Below are positions 36,330 to 48,561 of a stretch of DNA of 64,000 nucleotides, piece after piece (within the stretch, counting starts at the first letter, position 1; every line of letters starts with the position of its first letter). The position numbers and the translations under genes are program-made. Where the stretch lies: NCBI GenBank assembly GCA_028554645.1, contig JAQOOI010000080.1:124001-188000 (forward strand), read 5' to 3'. The notes below the pieces were generated by a model that had not been told where the DNA came from, searched no databases, and saw only the letters and a list, made by a program, of their open reading frames with translations. This DNA comes from Omphalotus guepiniiformis (lineage: Eukaryota; Basidiomycota; Agaricomycetes; Agaricales; Omphalotaceae).

Positions 36330-37815
36330 ATGTTCTGCAAAGCCTCTCTTCTCGCCACTGTCTCTCTTGCTATCCTGTCTGCGGCCTCCCCGGTACAGCA
36401 GCGGTCGGTAGCTATCCCGATGCGCAAGCGTTCGGGCCTTACGAAGGCAGATGGTGTTTTCGACTATGACAAAGCTGTTGTTCAGACCATCGCGACCAAG
36501 AACAAGCATCGCCAGAACCTGATCAATTTCCAGAAGAACAAGGGAAGCCTGATTGCAGTGAGCTTCCAATTGTGATATATGTTACCTTCGAATTGCAACT
36601 GATTCATCTGCGAAGGGCATGGAAATTAAACCTCTTGCTACAGTCCCCTCCAGTATCCAGTCCCGCTTCAACAAGCGCCAGTCGGAGTCGTTGACTGACG
36701 AGGACAGCGATGAGGAGTGGGCTGGAACAATCTCTATCGGTACTCCTGATCAGAAGTTCCTCATTGATTTTGATAGTAGGTCACTTTTGTCCGAGCTTGA
36801 GCTGAATGTTGATCAATCGTCTCTTAAGCCGGTTCCTCTGATCTATGGGTGCCCTCATCTTCTTGCTCCAGTTCGACATGTTCCTCTAAGAACAAGTACT
36901 CCGCCAGCTCCTCTTCGACCTCTGACAAGGAGTCCGGTACATTCTCGATTCAGTATGGTGATGGTTCCACTGTATCTGGTCCCATCTACGAAGATACTGT
37001 CTCTGTCGCCGGAGTTGAGGTCACGAAGCAGAAACTCGCTGCCGTGACCACTCTGTCGTCGAGCTTCAGCGACGACCCCATTGACGGGTAAGCTCTTTAT
37101 AGTCTGAGCTATTCCTGCGTGTTGAACTACTGTAACTAGAATTCTCGGACTCGCCTACCCAGCCATCTCCAACCTTAACGCTGACCCCTACTTCGTCACT
37201 GCTGAAGACCAAGGTGCCGTCTCCTCCGGTGAATTTGGCTTCTACCTCGCCTCGAGTGGTTCCGAGCTTTACCTTGGTGGTACGAACTCGGATCTGTACT
37301 CCGGCTCTTTAGAGTACCACGACGTGGACACCTCCACTGGCTTCTGGCAAATTACCGGTGCCAGCATTTCCAGCAGCGGCGATACTGTTCTTTCAGACTT
37401 TGAAACTATCATCGACTCTGGAACTACTCTCATGTACGGTCCTCCAGACGATATCAGTACCTTCTATGATTCTATCAGCGGTGCCAAGGAGTACGACTCG
37501 TCTCAAGGGCTATACTCCTTCCCTTGCGACAGCGTTCCTGATGTTTCATTCAGCTGGGGTTCGAAGAGCTTCACGATAACATCCGATAAGTGAGTCCTTT
37601 TGCGAATTTCCTTGGTCAACCATGTATTGATGGTTTTTGTCAGCTTCAACCTCGGAGAGACTGAATCCGGATCTGGGGAGTGTGTTGGATCCCTCGCTGG
37701 CCAAGACCTCGGTCTCGGTGACAACGTTTGGCTTCTCGGTGATGCCTTCATGAAGAATGTCTATACTGCTTTCAACTTCGACAAGAATGCTGTCGGTTTC
37801 GCCGACCTTTCTTAG
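36330..37815 (+). CDS. Secreted pepsin-like aspartic protease (family A1), 422 aa
   Basis: Exons 36330..36557, 36616..36775, 36829..37087, 37140..37589 and 37644..37815 join in phase. A signal peptide (MFCKASLLATVSLAILSAAS) precedes a basic propeptide of about 100 residues. The two catalytic motifs are DTGSSDLWVPSSS (Asp129, codon split by intron 2) and DSGTTLMYGPP (Asp308). The flap region carries QYGDGSTVSG and the C-terminus LGDAFMKNVYTAFNFDKNAVGFA. Length and order match fungal polyporopepsin-like enzymes that cut extracellular protein at acid pH. Cys pairs CSSSTC and C...GEC fit the usual two disulfides. Intact by eye. Confidence 0.94.
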
Positions 37816-38321
37816 ATACCACTTGTTGAATACTGCTGACTGTATGATACCATTTAAAGATCAACGACGAGGCATGTATGCGACGCATGTAAAAGTGTAG
37901 ATGACAATTAATCACAATCTTTTCTTCTCGCTTAGCCGGCCAAGTCGTCGATGGCATCATAATCAGCTTAGTTACGTCGAGAGCGCAAACTTTAAACGGG
38001 TATTTGGAAATAGTTAGAAGGTCATTTCAGGTATTATCATTACTATTCAGAGACGTTGTAGCTACTAGACTGGTATACTGAGATTTTGGTAGCTACCGAG
38101 GAGGAAAATAAGAAACTGTCTGTCATTGAGTCATCAAGAAAGTCAAGATATCACAGAGAGAAATAATGAGTCGTAAAAATCCGCAGGTATCAAGTCATAA
38201 TCATTGAAGGGGGTATTTGGGTGGCTGATATACTTGTAGATGTAGATATCAGGACCATGTCAATACACTGGGAAGGGCTCCACTCACCAATATGAAGTGC
38301 CAATCATGTTGCTAGGATAAA

Positions 38322-39455
38322 CTAGCCAATACAGTGGGTGACTGGAAAGTTCATTCGGGTTGGCAGACAACTCTGACACAGAGCCTCCGGAATATGTTGG
38401 TTCATGGGCGCAACATGCCCATGCATACGGTGTGGACCGCGTGGGGCAAATGGCAAGCTCCTAAACGAGTTTCCATCATGGAAATTACCTGTAGGAGAGT
38501 TAGGCCCCTATGAATAACTTTCTAGGCACCAATGGCTGTATAAAACATACCTGCTGCTGGGTAATCAAGATATGGAGTGGGTATGCTTGCAGCATCATGA
38601 TTGCTAGAGACCGGCACAAGATTGTAACCATCTGGAGTTGGAATCTCAACAAAGTACAGTCCTTCCTGAGATCTTCCATCAGGCATTGGTGCTTCTTGTA
38701 CATGATGTATTGGGCAATTGCATGTAATTGGGTTAGGCATATTACCTCTAGGTAAGTGATTCCTTGGTGAGTTGCCTGCTGAATCACCAACTTCAGTATC
38801 ATCTGATAGACTATCTTCCGAGTCTGTATTGACTTCAGACGAGTCCGGATGTCCTGGTGAATGATTTTCCTGATGATTGTCTGCATGATGATGCCCTGGT
38901 GAGTTTGGATGTTCATCTGGGTGACCTTCTGGTGAGCCATGTGCATCACGATGACGACCTGGACCATGAGACGGTGGTGCATGGTTTGTCTGGGCCATAC
39001 GAGGAAACACATAACCTCCTGGTACATGGTGACCTTGCACTACCACTCTTGGTTGTACATGACCTCCCAAAAATTGACCTCCTGCAACATGTGCCATGCC
39101 AGGTAATACATGACTTCCTGGATATCCCACACTATGGCCTGGAATTGGCAGTACATGATGATGAACCCCAGGACCTTCTAGTATATGACCTCCCGGACCT
39201 CCCAGCACTTGACCTCTAGGAATATAGTCCTCACCAAAGTAGACGTTTGGGTTAGAAGGAGTTGCGTAACCGTAATGCTTATTCATTCCTAGATAAATTT
39301 GTAGCTTTTAAACCTGGTAGCTGCAAAATTAGATATCAAAACTTGCCTGGTTCATGCTGGTCAAGTTTCTTTCTCAACCAAAAGAACAAACGGTGGTAGA
39401 TTTTCTGACCAATGCTCGAGGGTTTGTTGCTGGAATTGTTCATATTGCTTTGCAT
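38322..39455 (-). CDS. His/Pro/Gly-rich orphan protein, 337 aa model
   Basis: Exons 39455..39347, 39288..38551 and 38488..38322 keep one phase. The first starts MQSNMNNSSNKPSS and contains the basic stretch FFWLRKKLDQHEPG. Its donor is GC (GGCAAGT). The main exon is dominated by Gly, Pro, His and Val (GGPGGHILEGPGVHHHVLPI, GHHHADNHQENHSPGH). An acidic patch (NTDSEDSLSDDTE) and a more ordered end (EGLYFVEIPTPDGYN) follow. The last exon is Met/His/Arg-rich. There is no signal peptide or known domain. The alternative is a start at 39286 (MNKHYGYATPS). The His density could bind metal, but that is only a possibility. Confidence 0.6.
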
Positions 39456-40536
39456 AGTGACTGTATATGCACCGATGAAGGTCAAAGCTGTCGGAGATTT
39501 TAGAGAAAGCGGCTTACTGACAGATGGACAGTGCAAGTGAAATAGATGTGTTGAACAGCAGATGCAGGCTACGGACGAGTAAGTAGGTTGGATGCTGAAG
39601 CGTAATGTTGAATGTCGTTAATATGCGCCTTTATATACTGACCCGGAAGCCTGAAGCAGAGGAGTACGCCGCGACGTAGTTGTTTGAAGGATGATACCAG
39701 AATACAAGGTTGCCCGTCAGACTACCGCCACAAAAATTCTCCTGGGATCTATTTCAACAAGGGAAAGTTGTGAACAAGAGTCGATGATGGATCGGAATAA
39801 GAATACAATAAGCTTTGGCAACGCAACTAGTTCAGCTGTTGTATCTGGACCCACAATCATTGATTTGATCGTATGTACCAACTATTTCAAGAGGATGAAT
39901 TCCCTCGAAAGCACTACACCGCAGTATACTGAATGCATCCCGGCGATGAGCCTTGTGAAAAGTCTTGCGTCGGTGAGATGAATGAATTACATACTCGAAT
40001 AAGTACGGGAAGGGAAGATGATTGCCAGAGTTGCGCCGACATTAGCATATAACGATTTTCTACGTACCTGATTGTGGCGTCTAGTGCATATCATCTCCAC
40101 GCACGATACGTTCGCTTCAAATTAGCCTGAGTATAATATCAATGGTAATATTCGATAAAACAAGAAGACCTAAAGCAAAAACAAAAACGATTTGAGATGT
40201 AACTGGACATAAAGCAATAGTGGGTCCAACTATCATACCTGATCACCGGTTCCAATTCATCTCCGTGAGATGAAGAACAACCAACAATACAACGCTATCA
40301 TCAGAAGCTCAACGGGGGAGCTTGTCTCTGAAAGTACAAATGTAACGACGATTTATAACATTCGATAGATCTACAACAAGTCCGTGAAAGCACAGCATTC
40401 GCCAGATTTAATGCGAAAACAAAATGAAAGAAGTTCTAGTCCGTGTTAGCGTGTAAGGAGCGTGATGGTCGATAAGGTGAGTACTAGTGGTTCTTTTAAG
40501 TGTCCATCCTCTTTCGTTGCGTTCCGAGCGGCCATA
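39456..40536. other. Intergenic
   Basis: Only short ORFs (such as 39691-39981, plus, 96 codons) without motifs. No feature supported. Confidence 0.45.
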
Positions 40537-42042
40537 TTAGCATGTCCAAGTAGCCTACACAAAGGACAATACGTTAGAATACGGCAGAGAATGAAATCGA
40601 GAGGTATCGCCACACTCACATCTCTGGTATTACCTTCGCTGAGGTAAAGACTCAACTCCGAGGCAATCAGCGAGTGTAACGAGCTTCGCTTTCAATACTT
40701 GTATGGTATGAGGTAGTGTGGTGAGACTGTTTCGAGGATCGAGGTTACGAATTAGTACTAATATCATCGGAGTAGAGACGAAGAAACAGGGATGGAAATA
40801 AACGAGCATTGATTCTCAGTATTGAATCACTTGTAATTATAGTATATTCGACAAGAGAGAGGCGGACTAAGTAGAAGGTACTCACCAAGAACGTCGTGAT
40901 CAAGAGCGAGAATCGTTGCTCGGTTTTGATTTGCGATAGTGTCGTACGCCGAATCGATCTGCCCGATTTGACCCCGGAGGAATTACCGGAGCTAGTATAA
41001 GGAAAGGAAGGGAAAAGAAAAGAAAAGAAAAGAAAGATCACAATCATCATTTGCAATTGTCCACAGGCATGAAACTAATCACTCACTCAAAGTCCCTAAT
41101 AGCAATAGTCTGAATACGTGCACCTGCGATGTCTAATACGAGTTCGTTGTAAGCTATTGCCGAAAGAAATATCAAGATGCGTTTGAGGTTAGGAAGGCTG
41201 AAAAGCGAGATACAGGAGTATGGATACGAACGAGGTCGAGTAAACGCCGTGCGAGCACCTGTGATTTTTCTCATCGCATCTATATTCAAATGAATCATCC
41301 TAAGCCACCTGCCAGTGGGTATTATTCTCGACGCCCGCCCGTACCTTCTGTAGCAGCGAACTCTTTGGTTACTGCACACAGAGCGAGGGCGATTGAGTGG
41401 AACACGAAAAGAGGACCAAGTGGACAACTAACCTTGTTCCTGTTCAGCGCGTCGACAGATGACTTGTGACCAGGTATGAGAAGCAACTTAATGTTCTTTG
41501 TCGAAAGCGTATTTGACGTGTGCTGATTGAGTAGGGTCGTATATGCAGCTCCCTACAGCGTCGTACAGCATTTCAAGTCATTGATGGCCTTGGGGTATAC
41601 GTACAGTTACGACCATCTGAATATATGCGTAGTGTTTGAATGCTGGGATAAGGAGAGAGTGAAAAGAGTGTACATACTGACGAAGGAAGTTCCCTTTGCA
41701 CCGGCATCATCGAGAATATGTATCAATCACTTCGTTAATAACATCGAGTGAGCCTCCAGTTCAGCGATTCCAAGTGATTTGTGCCCGGTAAGGTTACGAC
41801 TCACGTATACTGGTGCGGTCCGTCATCCTGTCATTCACGAGATAACAGAACGTTTTCGTTAGCGAAGCGCACCCAAATACTAGAGAAGGTTGGGCGAGAC
41901 GTACGAAAGTAAGCGCGACAGTTTGCGGCACTGTACAAGACGACACGATCCTCGCTGGTGCACGCGAAGCTAGGATAGGAGCGAGACTAGCGATCACCGT
42001 CCCAATGGAAAGCACAGAAGCGATAAGGAGTGAAGAGGCCAA
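40537..42042 (-). pseudogene. Chitin deacetylase (polysaccharide deacetylase, CE4) pseudogene
   Basis: Recognisable exons run in order: a signal-like N-terminus (LIASVLSIGTVIASLAPILA), VPQTVALTF joined across an intron to DDGPHQY (metal motif 1), ILDDAGAKGTSFV, NGRNWSCIYDPTQSAHVKYA, VASHTW, RKITGARTAFTRP, YNELVLDIAGARIQTIAIRD, DSAYDTIANQNRATILALDH and the ending NTRDATWTC. Lesions: an in-frame TAA at 41488-41490 just before VASHTW where Gln is usual; the second His of the H-[ST]-x-x-H motif reads Gln (HTWSQ); a frame change between DSGNSSG and QIGQIDSA (about 40960-40980); no ATG at the expected start (TTG at 42042). An intact enzyme would deacetylate chitin to chitosan in the wall. This copy cannot. 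Confidence 0.8.
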
Positions 42043-43223
42043 TGTAAAATTCGTGCCAGGCGTCTTGAAGTTCTAAGTCTTTGGGAGGCGCAAGGAGTGG
42101 ACTGAATTAGTTGAGTGAAAAAAAGGGAGTGAAAAGGAGAGACGCCTTTGGGAGGATTGTAGACGCCTGTTTTACAGTTCGTGCCATGGTAGGGAACAAT
42201 GAGGGACGCATATATGCAGGCTTGTTTCGCGTTGCGTCCGTGAGTTGAGGCTTGGCGGGCAACGGTTTCATACATTCCGTGGCCGGTCAAGATGTGGGTG
42301 GTCTTTGGATCCTCTCAACGTCGAGCGCCTTGAACGGATGAAGAAGGCCCTCGATGTTTTCATCCACGTTCTTCACGACGAAAGCTGGAATTCCTCGACA
42401 CGACCGAACGTCTCTGGTTAGCTGAGAGCCAGTCATATCAGTTGAGCGTGTCGATTTACGATCAATCGACGCGTACCGTAAGAAACAGCTGTCCGGGCAC
42501 GACACTAAGGCAAAGGTGTGCAGGCGCTGCAAATTCATCAAGCAAGGTAATGATGAAATGGGAAAGTTACTGTACATGTGGAAGAAGGGGAAAGTCAGAG
42601 CATCACTAGCAAAATCGATATCGGGATGGGAACAACACTGGTGACTCCCACCCTTGTTCGCGAAGGATGAGAACTATCCTCCAACCAGTTCTTTCTTGCC
42701 CATGTAATAACCAGACATGTTCGAAGGCTCAGCGAGCTCAATTACCCAACTTTCAAACAAAGTAATATGTTCAAAGCAACATGTATTTCGCAAATGTACA
42801 CTACTAAATACGATCCCATACATCCAGTCCCATCTTTCTGACTCAAAAGCCGTAGCGAGTCGTCACGAAGATACAAGAACTAGCGTAGAAGAGAAAGGGG
42901 TTTCCAAAAATTGCTGTAAGCCGAAGCAAACAGACGGGTTCGGATGTATAATTTGCAATCAGCAAAATACTGTGCCTCGGTAAAGACCTCACTGGCGACA
43001 GTTATGCCCTAGCACAAAGATAAGGAACCCCAGAATTTGGAGCAGCAGTATTTATAGTGGAGCAGCAACGCACGGACCAGCTGCACCTATTTGGTCTGTC
43101 ACATGACCCATGCCGAAGGTCCTCCGATTGCAGCCGGTGACTCTCCAACCTCGTGACGAAATTCAAAATTCGGAACTAGCACTGACTCTTTCTTCCCGAC
43201 CACGACGACCAACGACTACGACG
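42043..43223. other. Intergenic upstream of HRP1
   Basis: Includes the 5' flank of the dead deacetylase and the promoter of the HRP1-like gene. Minus ORFs at 41994-42290 and 42287-42577 overlap slightly but carry no recognisable domain. Confidence 0.4.
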
Positions 43224-46199
43224 ATGTCTGACCTTGATGCGGATCTCTACGGTGGTACGTAGACTGATATGTGTATTTTCTGAGATTTGGCACTCAATTT
43301 CATATGTTTTCGTGTTTTTTTTCTTTGTCTTTCGTTGTGTCTCCGCAGACCTCTACGAAACCGATTTTACCGGGGACGCAGGCGACGATGCCACCACTAT
43401 AACTTCTTCGACTACGACTGCTACAAGCAAGCCTTCGGATGTGTCGACATCGAATACATCATCTGCATCCTCAAATCCTTCTTCGACAATAGCAAAAGTA
43501 CCATTAACGTCAACACCCGCGCCTACATTGGATACCTCAAGTATCCCGACATATACGTCTTCTTCTGGCTCTAATGCAGCAGGAACTGGAACGGGAACAC
43601 CAGCACCTTCGCAACAACCACCTACACCAATAGCGCCACATATTTCCCTAGGGCAGGCGCAACCGCAGCAGATCCCAACGTATGAAGAGAACTCTGCGGA
43701 TTACCGGGAAACGCGTCAAGGCGGCTATAGCTCAGCAGGTTATGGCTCCGCGTACGGTAATGGTGCAGCCGTAGGGTCTGGGGCAAATGGTGCTGGTGCT
43801 GGCGGTGCGGGTTATCAAAATATCGCAGCAATGGGCGAACAGAGGAGTGTTCGACCTTCGGAAATGAAAGATGAAGGGTGGGTACAGAGTTTCGTCATAT
43901 GTTCAGCTGATGCTTTTTTCGTTCGGGGAGTTTTTTTGGGTGTTGGGGGTGTTCATATCTTTTAATCCTTCTTTTCACTCCTTTTTTTGGAGCGAGGTTC
44001 TACTGTGTGGTAAGATGGTGGGTTGCGTTCCAGGTCTCCTAGACCGGCGACCTGAGCTAGCCACGTCTTCACTGTCACTTCTCGTCTTTGACTTGGGGAT
44101 TACGTTTTTGCTGTGCACTCGCATCAGTGCTGGCGAAGCGAGGAGTCTGTCGTCATGGTCAATTCTTTGTCCGTAGATTCGAGGGGGAGGTTCGCACTTC
44201 GTCGTCGTCGTCGTCGTCGTCAGTCACTAGCACTAGTCGATTCGGTCTACAGTCTTCCCGTAAACCGTACGCAGCCGTAAAAACAGCCCGTAAAAACAAA
44301 CCATAGAAGTCGAACTAGGCAGACTAGGCTAGGCTAGGCTAAAAGACACAGTAGAGTCCTCTATTTTAATCCCGTCCTCCTCTATCCCTCTGTTTGACTG
44401 GTCTTACTTGTACGGATGCTAATATTATCTTTTTTCGCTCCTTCTCCCTCTCTTTGCGTCGCTCGGTCCGCCCTCTGCGTATTTGCGCTATATGTCTTCA
44501 ATCTGCTCGCAAAATGTTCTTCAACGCAAATGCTCGAATGCTCAAATGATGTGGATGATGATGATGGTCTTTTCTGCTTTTCTCGGGTTTTGCTGTCGCC
44601 CTGTTCTCTTTGTATCACGTCTGCTCCATTGATCGTTGGGATGGACGTGATTGGGCAAATAGGAAGATGTTCATTGGTGGTTTAAACTGGGATACCACAG
44701 ATGGTGAGTGTCTCGTTGATGTTGTTTTCGACGTACCGCTGGTGGTCCCCCCCTCTCTTTCTTTCTCTTATCTCTATTCTTCTGTCGTTGTACCATGAGT
44801 AATGCTGACTGAACCCGCTTGCTTTTTATTTCCCTCTTCCTGACATCTCGCGCCCTTCACGACATGCAATACCCCAAACACAATCTTTTGCTATTACTGG
44901 AACAGAGGGTCTCCGCGCATACTTTTCCCAATTTGGTAAAGTCGACGCCTGTACGATCATGCGTGACCAGGCAGGGCGCTCGAGGTGCTTTGCGTTCCTT
45001 ACGTTCGATGACCCTGCAAGTGTAAATGCGGTCATGGTCAAGGAGCATTACCTTGACGGTAAAGTAGTAAGTCTTTCCCAATCCCCACCTCGGACGCCAT
45101 CTTCATCAACAACTCACCTTCTTATATTATAGATCGACCCAAAACGCGCTATCCCTCGCCAAGAACATCAACGTGCGACGAAGCTCTTCATTGGTGGGCT
45201 CGCGGGTAGCGTCACTTCCGAATCAATGAGGGAATTTTTCTCTCAGTTTGGAAAAGTGATTGATTCGACGGTTATGCTTGACCGCGAGACTGGGAGGAGT
45301 AAAGGGTTTGGGTTTGTTTCGTTTGAGGATACGAATGTACAGCCTTTCCTTGGGTTTGGAAATTTGGAGATTGATGGTAAATTGGTAAGTCGGCGGTTTT
45401 GGTTGGGGGAGAGGGAGATTTCTGCCCCCCTCGTCGGTTTCGCGAACGAGTTGCTAACGAAACCGCTTTCCTTTCATTCATTCTTTCTCAGATTGATGTC
45501 AAGCTCGCTCAACCGCGATACCAACGCGAGACGTTCTCCGAGGACCAACAAGAAGGATATCAATCTAGTCCTCGAGGAGGAGGATTCAACAACAACTACA
45601 ATTCCTCCAACTCCTATGGTGGCGGTGCCGGCGCACAAGGCAATTTCTCTGGAACTGGTGCTGCTGGTGGTGCTGCTGCAGCAGGCGCAAGCGCCGGAGC
45701 GGCGGGTGCAGGTAGCGGTGGAGCCGGAACACCTTTCGATCCTCAGGCTCTTGCAGCGCTGTACACTCGGATGTTCCAGATGACCGGTGGTATGGGAGGT
45801 ATGAATGGTATGAGTGGGATGGGTGGGATGAGTGGTATGACGGGTATGAATGGGATGGGTGGTATGAGTGGTATGAGTGGGATGGGAGGTATGGGTGGTA
45901 TGAATCCTATGATGGGAGGTATGATGGGTGGTATGCGTGGGATGGGAGGTGGGATGGGGGGTATGGGTGGTATGGGAGGTGGAATGGGTAGAGGTGGTGG
46001 TGGTGCGATGATTCCTGGTGGTGGAGCTGCAGGTGGTGCTGTAGCAGGGAATATTCCAAAAGGACCCAGAGGTGCTCCTACGGGTCCTGGGGGTATGGGA
46101 GGTGGTGCTGGAGGTGCTGGAGGTGCTGGTGGTCCTGCTGGAGTTGGCCCGGCGAGACAACAGAGAGGACAACATAATTATCATCCTTATGCGCGGTGA
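43224..46199 (+). CDS. HRP1: HRP1/Nab4-like two-RRM mRNA 3'-end processing factor, 573 aa
   Basis: Exons 43224..43254, 43349..43877, 44663..44703, 44906..45066, 45133..45384 and 45492..46199 join in phase. A Ser/Thr-rich, then Gly/Tyr-rich N-terminus precedes two adjacent RRMs. RRM1 is at about residues 187-262 (RNP2 MFIGGLNW, RNP1 RCFAFLTF). RRM2 is at about 271-345 (RNP2 LFIGGLAG, RNP1 KGFGFVSF). The C-terminus is a long Gly/Met/Ala low-complexity tail ending NYHPYAR. This arrangement matches yeast Hrp1 (cleavage factor IB), which binds UA-rich elements at poly(A) sites and shuttles mRNA. A hnRNP A/B or Musashi-like label is the alternative. Intron 2 (785 nt) is far longer than the others. 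The RNA14 gene lies 6 kb downstream. Confidence 0.85.
45775..46010 (+). repeat. Gly-Met coding repeat in HRP1-like tail
   Basis: Imperfect short units encoding GGM, GM(N/S/T) and GMGG run through the C-terminal low-complexity domain (for example GGMNGMSGMGGMSGM). Unit length is a multiple of 3, so slippage keeps frame. Confidence 0.85.
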
Positions 46200-47007
46200 T
46201 TTTTTTTCTCTTTCGGGTCGATCATGATCAGGGTAATACGTTTTTAGTAGATATGGAGTGTGTTAGTCGCTCAATATTTATGAATTAGTCTGTAGTGATT
46301 TTGCCACCTTTTTTTCCGTCGTTCTCTCTTTTCTTTTCTTTTCTTTTTTCTTTTTTGTCCTGTTCTTTTGTCTTTACATGGCTCTGGCATGGACTCTCAG
46401 GCTTCAGGCCTCAATAGTCGTACAAATCGTTTTGTAGTCCGTTTGTGCTTGTCCTTTTGCCTACCCAGCCCGCTGCCCTTTTTTCGTTGTTTCTTCCAGT
46501 TTGATGAATACTAACCCCCCTAAATATGCCTTATGATACGGTCGTACGTGTATAATATTTCGTACTGCATTGTCACTGTCGTACACAAAAGAATGTTACG
46601 CTGTATTTTATCTGCGGGCCCCTGGGTGGTTCATGGCTTATGACGACGCTAGCCTATGTGATTCTGGTGTGGCGATGGCATGATAGCATTAGACATAACA
46701 TAACGTCAAGGCTGGTTCAACTGGGGAATATAACACACCTTATTGTTTGCCGGTGAAGGACCAGTGTATCGCAGTATGTATTTTCATTTACGTGCATAAC
46801 CGACTACGCGATCAATTCAGTTACTATACATCTTCGTGGCCAAAAAAAAAGGTTAGGTGGCGATATTTGTGGCCATTGAACACCCTTGAAGCGGCAAGCG
46901 AAAGGTCAGTGGTATGTATATAAACCCCTCCCATAGCAAACTTCAACAACAGTGTCCAACACATTTCCTACTTACTTACCAAGCTACACTCAAGCCTACT
47001 CCGAACA
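46200..47007. other. 3' flank of HRP1 and intergenic
   Basis: T-rich downstream region (46200-46370) with TTTTCTTTTC runs, likely 3'UTR and poly(A) region. No gene seen before 47008. Confidence 0.5.
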
Positions 47008-47762
47008 ATGTCCAGGCGGTCACGGTCCGATAGGTTCAGCGAAGCATCCTCTCAGGCTGAGCAAGAATCTGTTTACAGTGACTATTATGCTGAGTCTCAG
47101 GCCAGTAGTACTAGGCCAAGGCGTCATCATTCATGCAGAGAGAGACACAAAGGCAAGTTTTTCTGGTTAAAGCTGCTTGTACCAACTGACTCTGACTTAT
47201 AAATCTATTTCTCAAGCTCTTCCTCCGAACAACAACCTTGAGCTTGACCTACAATATGCTTCCTATCCCTTCTGGAGCCCCACAGGTCAACTTTATGCCA
47301 AATCCTGGCAGCATTCCCGGTGTCTTCTATCCACAGGCTCAGATTCCCAATGCTGCTATCTTAGCTTCACCTCCTCAACTCTCAGGCTACAGTGCATATA
47401 GTGCATACAGTGCTCCTCCTCAAGGATATGTTGGTGGTTACTCTGGAAGTAACCCTTATGCTAGCCCTATGCTCATGCCAAGGAACCCATACACTGCTGG
47501 CACAGTGGGCATGCCTCATAGAAGTTTGGAATATGGTGGTAACTATGCTTCTGGCTACCATAGAAGCTTGGAACGAAGGAACCCTCACAATGGTAGCTAT
47601 GGTAGCTCTGGCCCAGAAATAGATGCGGATGAATATTATCCTGGCAATTCTCATCAACTGGCAAGATACTCCAACTATAATGGCGTTAGCACTCAAACAA
47701 GCACAACTGTGTTGAAAGTCAAAGTGGTGGAGTATTCTGTGCAGCATGGATTTTCATTTTAA
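47008..47762 (+). CDS. Pro/Tyr/Gly-rich orphan protein
   Basis: Two exons. The first starts MSRRSRSDRFSEASSQAEQE and ends in an Arg/His-rich patch (RPRRHHSCRERHKGKFFWLK). The second reads MLPIPSGAPQVNFMPNPGSI, then YSAYSAYSAPPQGYVGGYSG, paired HRSLEYGG / HRSLERRN segments, and ends VVEYSVQHGFSF at 47762. The join is uncertain. A 38-nt intron (47179..47216) or one of 77 nt (47166..47242) both keep frame. No signal peptide or known domain. It faces a small C2HC protein gene, and the pair has a decayed duplicate 2 kb further on. Function unknown. The composition suggests a disordered protein. Confidence 0.55.
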
Positions 47763-48125
47763 GGTTTTGATATACAAGTAAATACTTACTCTCCTTCATT
47801 TTTCTCTATGTTCTCAGTTTTTGTTTACTATGCCACTTGCAATATGCCTGTCTTTATGCTCTGGGTCCTTTCTGTAATTAAAACACTGAATTTGAAGAAT
47901 GGACAATGACTTAATTTATCGTGGATAACAACTAATAGTGCACTTTTCATTCTGGGATTTGAATACACAAAATTCAACATGGTAATCTCTTCCTTCTAGT
48001 ACTTACAGATAAGTTATACCATAATCATGTAGTATAACAATGAGGTCATTGTGAGCAGTGAATGTCCTATGTAAGTGTCTTCAACAATGTATGTGAAAGC
48101 AAAACATCTAAAACCCATTTCTCCC

Positions 48126-48561
48126 TTATCTACAAGGGCAAATTTGCATATGGAACTCTTTGTCAGATTTAAGATGATAGGCACCACAATATGGGCATGT
48201 CCTAAGCTCAGAAATCCAGTAGGAGTCAGAAGTATTTCCCAAAGTATCAGTGTCATGAGTTTTGGAAGCATGTACTACTGCATCATCTTGGACCTTTTGA
48301 GGTACTATTCCATTTTCTTTTGATGCATGGCCCAAGTGCACATTTCCATCTGCAAATACAGCAAAGACACTGTATTGATCATCATTGTAGCTGATATGAT
48401 CATGGGTATTGTTGTCAAAATTGTCAGGGCCTGCAGTGAGATTTGAAGTTGGTATCTTATCAGAAATTCAAAGAGCTGTTGAACTTACCTCTTATATCTT
48501 GGGGTTGTGAGATAGGTGAATATGAGCTTTTATAATGTTGTGAATGTTTATTGGTTTGCAT
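48126..48561 (-). CDS. Small C2HC zinc-finger protein, copy 1, 125 aa
   Basis: Exons 48561..48489 and 48430..48126 join in phase: MQTNKHSQHYKSSYSPIS, a Gly/Asn/Asp-rich middle (DNNTHDHISYNDDQYSVFAV), HLGHASKENG, then a C-terminal module CPYCGAYHLKSDKEFHMQIC. Spacing C-x2-C-x11-H-x3-C is that of a C2HC zinc finger and lies at the very end of the protein. A leader intron seems to lie just upstream (GTAAGC near 48627). A paralogue of 62 residues sits at 50976-51164 with the same start and the same finger. It is AT-rich and has no known family. Possible roles include RNA, DNA or protein binding, none shown. Confidence 0.6.

Noticed and set aside
38500..39027. Minus-strand 175-codon ORF rich in Gln, Met and His
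   Set aside because: It is the alternate frame of the Gly/His/Pro-rich gene at 38322-39455 and shares none of its splice logic. Its composition mirrors the repeats of the real frame.
40993..41035. AAAAG repeat as a possible regulatory or telomere-like element
   Set aside because: Short simple repeat within an intron of the deacetylase pseudogene. Unit and position fit a polypyrimidine microsatellite on the minus strand.
45474..46184. Minus-strand ORF of 236 codons, Thr/His/Ser-rich
   Set aside because: It is the antisense shadow of the Gly/Met repeat of the HRP1-like tail.
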